Assembly: GCA_050012355.1 (NCBI GenBank)
Contig: JBEKHI010000162.1
Span: 1 to 16,712, forward strand
Length of the DNA: 16,712 nt
DNA from: JBEKHI01 sp050012355
GTDB lineage: Bacteria; Actinomycetota; Actinomycetes; Streptosporangiales; Streptosporangiaceae
Direction: 5' to 3'
Shown here: in pieces, positions 13,189 through 16,712 of the stretch
Position numbering within the stretch: position 1 is the stretch's first letter
Layout: the number at the start of each line of letters is the position of its first letter
Program-made: the position numbers and the translations under genes
Notes under the pieces: generated by a model
Seen by the model: the letters and a program-made list of their open reading frames with translations, nothing else
Database searches by the model: none
What the model was told of the DNA's origin: nothing

Positions 13189-14333
13189 CTTGGCAGCCCC
13201 AGTATTCGTTCGGCGATGATGTTGCGCTGTATCTCCGAGGTCCCGCCGGCGATCGTCCCGCCGAAGGTCCGCGCGTACCGCTCGAACCACGACGCGCTGA
13301 ACGAGTCGTGATTCATGTGATTGACCAGGCCGGTCCGCGCTGGGTGAATCAGCCCGTCGGACTCCCGTTCCTCCAGGGCATGGAGCGCCGCTTTCTGCAC
13401 CGCTTCCGACCCGAGCAGCTTGAGCACGGATATCTCGGAGGGGTTCTCGGTACCGCTGAGCTGGCGATAGCCGAGCAGGCGCAGCGCCTGGTGGTCCATC
13501 AGCAGCGTCGCGTACCACTCCTGGTGGCTGGGCGCGTCCCTGATCAGGTCATCCAGCCGTTCGGCGAAGTTGATCCAGAGCATCGTCCGCTCGTGACCGA
13601 GGGAGCCGTGCGCGACCCGCCAACCGCCGTTCAGCTCGCCGACGAGGTTCTCCCGCGGGACCCTGGCATCGGTGAAGAACACCTCGTTGAAGTCGAGGTC
13701 GTCCGGGCCGAGCATCGACCCGAACGGCCGCCTGGTCACGCCCTCGGTCGACGTCGGGACCAGGAGCACGCTGATGCCCTTGTGTTTCGGGACGTCGGGG
13801 TCGGTGCGCACGAACGTCAGCAGGACGTCGGCGTCGTGCGCACCGGAGGTCCAGATCTTCTGGCCGTTCACGACGAAGTGGGTTCCGTCCAGCACCGCCC
13901 GGGTGCGCAGGCCCGCCAGGTCCGAGCCAGCGCCCGGCTCGCTCATGCCGAGCGAGGCGGTCAGCTCCCCGCGCAGGATGGGCAGTGCCCACCGCTGCTT
14001 CTGCTGCTGGGTGCCGAAGGTCAGCAGCGACGCCGCGATGATGCCAAGTCCCTGCGGGTTGAAGCTGTGGTAGATCCGCCGCCGGGACAGTTCCTCCAGG
14101 TGAGCGAGCTGCTGGGGGAGCGTGGCGTTGCGCCCGCCGTACTCCGGCGGCTGGCCGGGCAGCAGCCAGCCGTTATCGAATAGCGTCCGCTGCCAGCGCC
14201 GTGCCCAGTCCGGCATGTCCGAGCTCGACTGCGGTCGCTGCGCTGCCTCGGCCTCGGTCGGCAGCTGCGCGTCGAGGAACGCGGAGAACTCCGCGCGGAA
14301 CTTCTCGACCTCCGGATCATCGGCGAGTTTCAT
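13185..14333 (-). CDS. Acyl-CoA dehydrogenase, large (catalytic) subunit type
   Basis: A 382-residue FadE-like flavoprotein with the full domain order: helical N-terminal domain with GWLLPGQPPEYGG (55-67), FAD and substrate-binding SLGMSEPGAGSDLAGLRTRA (127-146), FVVNGQKIWTSGAHDADVL (153-171), VPRENLVGELNGGWRVA (225-241), GHERTMLW (246-253), and a C-terminal GGTIAGGTSEIQRNIIAERI. Glu248 in GHERT sits where the catalytic base lies in the heteromeric mycobacterial FadE enzymes. The N-terminus is ATG 14333, forming an ATGA overlap with the small subunit gene; the open frame upstream to 14702 is only a shadow of that gene. It probably forms an alpha2beta2 complex with the next protein, as in sterol side-chain FadE pairs. 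The substrate is not known. Confidence 0.9.
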   Translation of the reverse strand: MKLADDPEVEKFRAEFSAFLDAQLPTEAEAAQRPQSSSDMPDWARRWQRTLFDNGWLLPGQPPEYGGRNATLPQQLAHLEELSRRRIYHSFNPQGLGIIAASLLTFGTQQQKQRWALPILRGELTASLGMSEPGAGSDLAGLRTRAVLDGTHFVVNGQKIWTSGAHDADVLLTFVRTDPDVPKHKGISVLLVPTSTEGVTRRPFGSMLGPDDLDFNEVFFTDARVPRENLVGELNGGWRVAHGSLGHERTMLWINFAERLDDLIRDAPSHQEWYATLLMDHQALRLLGYRQLSGTENPSEISVLKLLGSEAVQKAALHALEERESDGLIHPARTGLVNHMNHDSFSASWFERYARTFGGTIAGGTSEIQRNIIAERILGLPR

Positions 14334-15172
14334 GAGATGAGGGCCCTCCTGTGCTCGGCGGCCGTCCCTAGCAGCATGTCGCAGGCCTTGGCCCGCTTGA
14401 GGTAGATCTGCAGCTCGTTCTCCCAGGTGAACCCCATCGCGCCGAACAGCTGGAGGCCGGACTGAAACACCAGCCGCTGGCACTCGCCGGCGGCGGCCTT
14501 CGCCATCAACGCGGCCGTGTGCCGTCGCGGATCGTCCTCGGCGATCGTGAGCGCGGAGTAATACGCCAGCGCCCTCGCCCGCTCGATCGCGACGTACATG
14601 TCCGCCGCCTTGTGCTTCACGGCCTGGAAGGACCCGATCAGCGCGCCAAACTGCGGGCGCTGCTTCACGTGGGTCACCACCATGTCCAGGATGCGCCGGC
14701 ACGCCCCGACGGTGGTGATCGCCAGCCCGGTCAGCGCCAGGTCGGGCACGCCGGCCACGAGGTCCGGCGCGTCGACCCGCGCCACGTGCAGCGTCGGATC
14801 GAAGGTACTCACCCGCGGCGCACCACCAGGCCGTACCACGACCCCGTCTGACGTCAGCAGCGCGACCTCGTCGGCTCGATCAGCATCGAGGACAAAACGA
14901 CCCGCTCCATCGAACACCGCCGTCCCCGAGCCCGCTGGCGTTCGACCGGTCAGCGGCATGAACCAGGTCGCCGTGGCCAGGAACGGCGTGGGATCGGCGA
15001 CGTAGCCGAGCTCCTCGAGCACGATCGTCAGCTCCACCGGCGGCGCCTCCAGCCAGCCGAGCTGCTGGTAGGTAGCCCAGAGCTGGTCCTCGGGCCGGGA
15101 ACGCGATTTGGTCACCGTCTCGCGGACCATCTGCCGCAGCAGCCGCTGATCCTCGTCGAACTCGAACTCCAC
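14330..15172 (-). CDS. Acyl-CoA dehydrogenase-like small subunit
   Basis: The 280-residue product is shorter than a normal acyl-CoA dehydrogenase (370-390). The N-terminal helices (EFDEDQRLLRQMVRETV) and the C-terminal helical domain are present: QRPQFGALIGSFQAVKHKAA (171-190) and GAMGFTWENELQIYLKRAKA (244-263). The middle beta-domain is eroded, and no SEPGxGSD-type flavin loop is seen. This is the pattern of the second subunit in heteromeric actinobacterial FadE pairs, where it supplies FAD contacts across the interface. It starts with GTG 15172, with GAAAGG six bases upstream, and is the first gene of the leftward operon under the 15173-15244 promoter. Pairing with the large subunit is inferred from adjacency and the 4-base overlap. 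Confidence 0.86.
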   Translation of the reverse strand: MEFEFDEDQRLLRQMVRETVTKSRSRPEDQLWATYQQLGWLEAPPVELTIVLEELGYVADPTPFLATATWFMPLTGRTPAGSGTAVFDGAGRFVLDADRADEVALLTSDGVVVRPGGAPRVSTFDPTLHVARVDAPDLVAGVPDLALTGLAITTVGACRRILDMVVTHVKQRPQFGALIGSFQAVKHKAADMYVAIERARALAYYSALTIAEDDPRRHTAALMAKAAAGECQRLVFQSGLQLFGAMGFTWENELQIYLKRAKACDMLLGTAAEHRRALIS

Positions 15173-15244
15173 GGGGTACCTTTCGCCAGGGGTGCCAATA
15201 GTGCGAGAATATCATTCTCATCTTTCGCGAGTAAGGGTCTCAAC
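15173..15244. promoter_or_regulatory. Divergent promoter with a GAGAAT-ATC-ATTCTC palindrome
   Basis: The 72-base gap separates the acyl-CoA dehydrogenase operon from the hydrolase gene. A perfect palindrome with 6-base arms and a 3-base spacer lies at 15205-15219, close to the centre, where one bound repressor could block both directions. GAAAGG read on the minus strand is the ribosome binding site for GTG 15172; an AAGGG is upstream of ATG 15245. TACCTTTC (15177-15184) also occurs in the 5145-5234 promoter. The half-site GAGAA is common to both promoters, though the spacing differs. Its length suits a TetR-family operator; a Fur-type box is a less likely reading because the spacer is 3, not 1. 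Confidence 0.6.
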
Positions 15245-16171
15245 ATGGCAGAGATGGATCGCCGGATCCGCGCGCTAGCGTGGATGGTCCGACGGGTGAC
15301 GTCGGCCGGATCCATGACCGAGGAACGGGTCATCCGGATGCAGTCGCGGGCCATACCGGACAATGCGCTGACCCGGTACCAGCTTGGCGCGGCGGTGCCT
15401 GGTGCGTCGCTGTCGGACCGGATGATCCCGGGGCCGGGCGGGGATCTGCCGGTCCGCGTCTACACCCCGACCGACGGGGCGGCGCGGGCGGTGATCGTGT
15501 ACTTCCACGGCGGCGGCTTCGTCTGGGGCGACCTGCGGATGGGGGACTGGCTGGGCAGCAACGTGGCGGTCAAGGTCGGCGCCGTCGTGGTGTCGGTGGA
15601 TTACCGCCTCGCGCCGGTGCACAAGTTCCCGGCCGCCGTCGAGGACTGCTACGCGGCGGTCAAGTGGGCCGCGGAGCTGGAGGCCGCTTGCGTTCTCGGA
15701 GTCATGGGCGAGAGCGCCGGCGCCAACCTCGCGGCCGTCGCTTGCCTGCGGGCCCGCGACGACGGTGGCCCGGCGATCAGTCACCAGGCGCTGCTGTACC
15801 CGGCCGTGGACATGACCGGCGAATCCGAGGATCACCAGGACGCGGCGTTCCTCACCGCGGCTGACCGGCGGCTCTACACGCGCTGCTACCTCGGGGACGC
15901 GGACCCGTCGGACCCGCGGCTGTCACCGATCCTGGCCAAGGACCACAGCGGGCTGCCGCCCGCGCTCATCCAGGTCGGCGACCAAGACCCGCTGCGCGAC
16001 GGTGCCCGCCGGTATGCGGACGTCCTGCGGGTGGCAGACGTCCCGGTGCGGTTCACCGAGTACGTGGGGATGCCGCACGGCTTCCTCAACTTCCCGAACA
16101 TCTGCCGCGCGGCCCCGCAAGCCCTGTCCGAGATCTGCGCCGAGCAGCGCGCCGCCCTGCTGTCCGACTGA
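15245..16171 (+). CDS. Alpha/beta-hydrolase of the hormone-sensitive lipase family (esterase)
   Basis: The 308-residue product is a typical cytoplasmic esterase of the HSL/Aes group: an N-terminal helical cap, the oxyanion motif HGGG (88-91) in VIVYFHGGGFVWGD, SVDYRLAPVHKFPAAVEDCY (117-136), the nucleophile elbow GESAG (155-159, Ser157), the acid in GDQDPLRDGA (Asp248), and His278 in GMPHGFLNFP. It would release an alcohol from a short ester or lactone, possibly feeding the divergent beta-oxidation operon. ATG 15245 is the first good start after the operator; other in-frame ATGs at residues 4 and 14 are possible. No gene follows closely on the same strand. Confidence 0.9.
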   Translation: MAEMDRRIRALAWMVRRVTSAGSMTEERVIRMQSRAIPDNALTRYQLGAAVPGASLSDRMIPGPGGDLPVRVYTPTDGAARAVIVYFHGGGFVWGDLRMGDWLGSNVAVKVGAVVVSVDYRLAPVHKFPAAVEDCYAAVKWAAELEAACVLGVMGESAGANLAAVACLRARDDGGPAISHQALLYPAVDMTGESEDHQDAAFLTAADRRLYTRCYLGDADPSDPRLSPILAKDHSGLPPALIQVGDQDPLRDGARRYADVLRVADVPVRFTEYVGMPHGFLNFPNICRAAPQALSEICAEQRAALLSD

Positions 16172-16245
16172 GGACTTCGCCCGGTCCGAGCGGTCGCGAC
16201 GGAGCGTTATGTCGTATATAGGGTATTTGTGTGGCCCTCCGCAAG

Positions 16246-16300
16246 GCCATCGATGACCCATTACCGGTGCTATTGCGCCATCGATGACCCATCGCTGGCG
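16246..16300. repeat. Palindromic dispersed repeat (copy B)
   Basis: GCCATCGATGACCCAT occurs twice, at 16246-16261 and 16277-16292, exactly 31 bases apart. The second copy continues into an imperfect hairpin, CGCCATCGATG (16276-16286) against CATCGCTGGCG (16290-16300), with 10 of 11 pairs. Read on the minus strand, 16253-16292 is 31/40 identical to copy A at 2526-2565 inside the CoA-transferase. The 12-mer CCATCGCTGGCG is exact at 16289-16300 and 2531-2542. Confidence 0.8.
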
Positions 16301-16314
16301 GTCATGTGGCGGCA

Positions 16315-16330
16315 CCAGGCTTAAGCCTGG
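16315..16330. repeat. Perfect 16-bp palindrome
   Basis: CCAGGCTTAAGCCTGG is fully self-complementary with no spacer. It lies 15 bases after copy B and about 145 bases past the hydrolase stop. It might be an operator, part of the repeat element's end, or chance; no gene starts next to it. Confidence 0.6.
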
Positions 16331-16553
16331 CTCGCGCGCCCGCTGCCGCCCGCCCGTTTTGCGGCATATATTCCTTGGTCCTCGATAACCCGAAGGATTT
16401 TTGCAGCGAGGGGCACAAGATCCTTCGCGTTGTTCCAGGTGGCCCGGGCTCCGCGAGGCGACGTTTAGAGTCCGTACCTCTCCGTGATCAGGAGCGAGGT
16501 TGCGAGCGGATTCAAAAGCCATCACATGCCGCAAAGCATATCGCTTATGACTT

Positions 16554-16582
16554 TTGCCGTAACTTAGATCAAGTGTCACAAT
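16554..16582 (+). promoter_or_regulatory. Possible sigma-70-type promoter
   Basis: TTGCCG (16554-16559) and CACAAT (16577-16582) are separated by 17 bases, each matching four of six consensus positions, in a locally AT-richer stretch. It would transcribe toward the putative gene at 16694 with a leader of about 105 bases. A match of this quality can occur by chance. Confidence 0.25.
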
Positions 16583-16693
16583 TTTACCAGGGCGGGACTT
16601 GTGGCGATACCGTTGCGCGCCGGAAACGCTTACTGGCACAATGCAGTCAAATTCCCGATCCCACTTACTTGATGGTAACTAAAGGGGGGGCCA

Positions 16694-16712
16694 GTGTCGT
16701 CCGCATCGGATG
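16694..16712 (+). CDS. Possible start of a further gene (partial)
   Basis: GTG at 16694 is preceded by AAAGGGGGGG (16681-16690), a plausible ribosome binding site at short spacing, and opens a frame MSSASD to the edge of the window. Only six codons are visible, so neither the product nor the reality of the gene can be judged. The long upstream non-coding region is consistent with a gene start here. Confidence 0.3.

Larger units (their letters stand above)
16172..16693. other. Long intergenic region with repeats and lower GC
   Basis: About 520 bases hold no convincing gene. Open frames here are short or lack any recognisable pattern. From about 16340 the sequence contains more A/T (for example GCATATATTCC and CACAATTTTACC) than the coding DNA around it. 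Beyond the repeats listed separately, an inverted pair CGAAGGAT (16391-16398) and ATCCTTCG (16420-16427) is separated by 21 bases. The region may be a long regulatory leader for a gene starting at 16694, or a site where mobile DNA has come and gone. Confidence 0.5.

Noticed and set aside
12478..13311. 277-codon + strand frame antisense to the crotonase gene
   Set aside because: Shadow frame with no family features; the minus strand carries crotonase motifs and coupled start and stop codons.
15205..15219. Fur or Zur box
   Set aside because: The arms resemble GATAAT-type half-sites, but the spacer is 3 bases, not 1, and none of the neighbours concerns metal uptake.
16246..16292. Two spaced repeats considered as a mini CRISPR array
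   Set aside because: Only two 16-base copies with a 15-base gap, no further repeats and no cas genes. The similarity to copy A inside a gene fits a dispersed palindromic repeat better.
15923..16639. 238-codon minus-strand frame spanning the hydrolase 3' end and the intergenic repeats
   Set aside because: Part is antisense to the conserved hydrolase C-terminus and part is a translation of the palindromic repeat. No recognisable protein.

Overview
The window is very GC-rich, dense coding DNA with frequent GTG/TTG starts and 4-base ATGA/GTGA gene overlaps, which points to an actinomycete (Actinomycetota). A recognisable glucosyl-3-phosphoglycerate synthase (GpgS), an enzyme best known from mycobacteria and relatives, and FadE-type heteromeric acyl-CoA dehydrogenases fit this. 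The genus cannot be read from the sequence. No tRNA, rRNA, CRISPR array or transposase gene was seen.

Layout. Positions 3-197 hold the end of an unidentified + strand ORF, followed by a 233-bp gap. A minus-strand operon runs from 5151 down to 431: a two-domain crotonase-family protein, gpgS, a CoA-transferase split in two by an in-frame TGA, and a YtcJ-like amidohydrolase. Diverging from it at 5235 is a + strand operon: a branched-chain-amino-acid-type (Liv) ABC importer made of a lipoprotein binding protein, a fused LivH-LivM permease, a LivG ATPase without its Walker A segment and an intact LivF. After these come a small two-helix membrane protein and remnants of a thiolase, an acyl-CoA dehydrogenase and a short-chain dehydrogenase. 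A second minus-strand operon runs from 15172 down to 11585: small and large acyl-CoA dehydrogenase subunits, a crotonase-family protein and a beta-hydroxyacid dehydrogenase. It diverges from an alpha/beta-hydrolase (15245-16171). The last 540 bases are a non-coding, locally AT-richer stretch with palindromic repeats. It leads into what may be the start of another gene at 16694.

The genes read as one catabolic locus: import of a small organic acid or ester, ester hydrolysis, CoA transfer, dehydrogenation, hydration, oxidation and thiolysis. Both divergent promoters carry short GAGA/TCTC palindromes, suggesting control by a local regulator that lies outside the window. The substrate cannot be named.

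The most unusual points are these. (1) Four consecutive catabolic/transport genes between 8731 and 11544 have each lost a block of sequence while the rest stays clean and recognisable, which suggests recent decay by deletion or an assembly problem. (2) The CoA-transferase is interrupted in its linker by hairpin DNA carrying a single in-frame stop. (3) One of those hairpins is 31/40 identical to a repeat 13.7 kb away, pointing to a dispersed palindromic repeat family.
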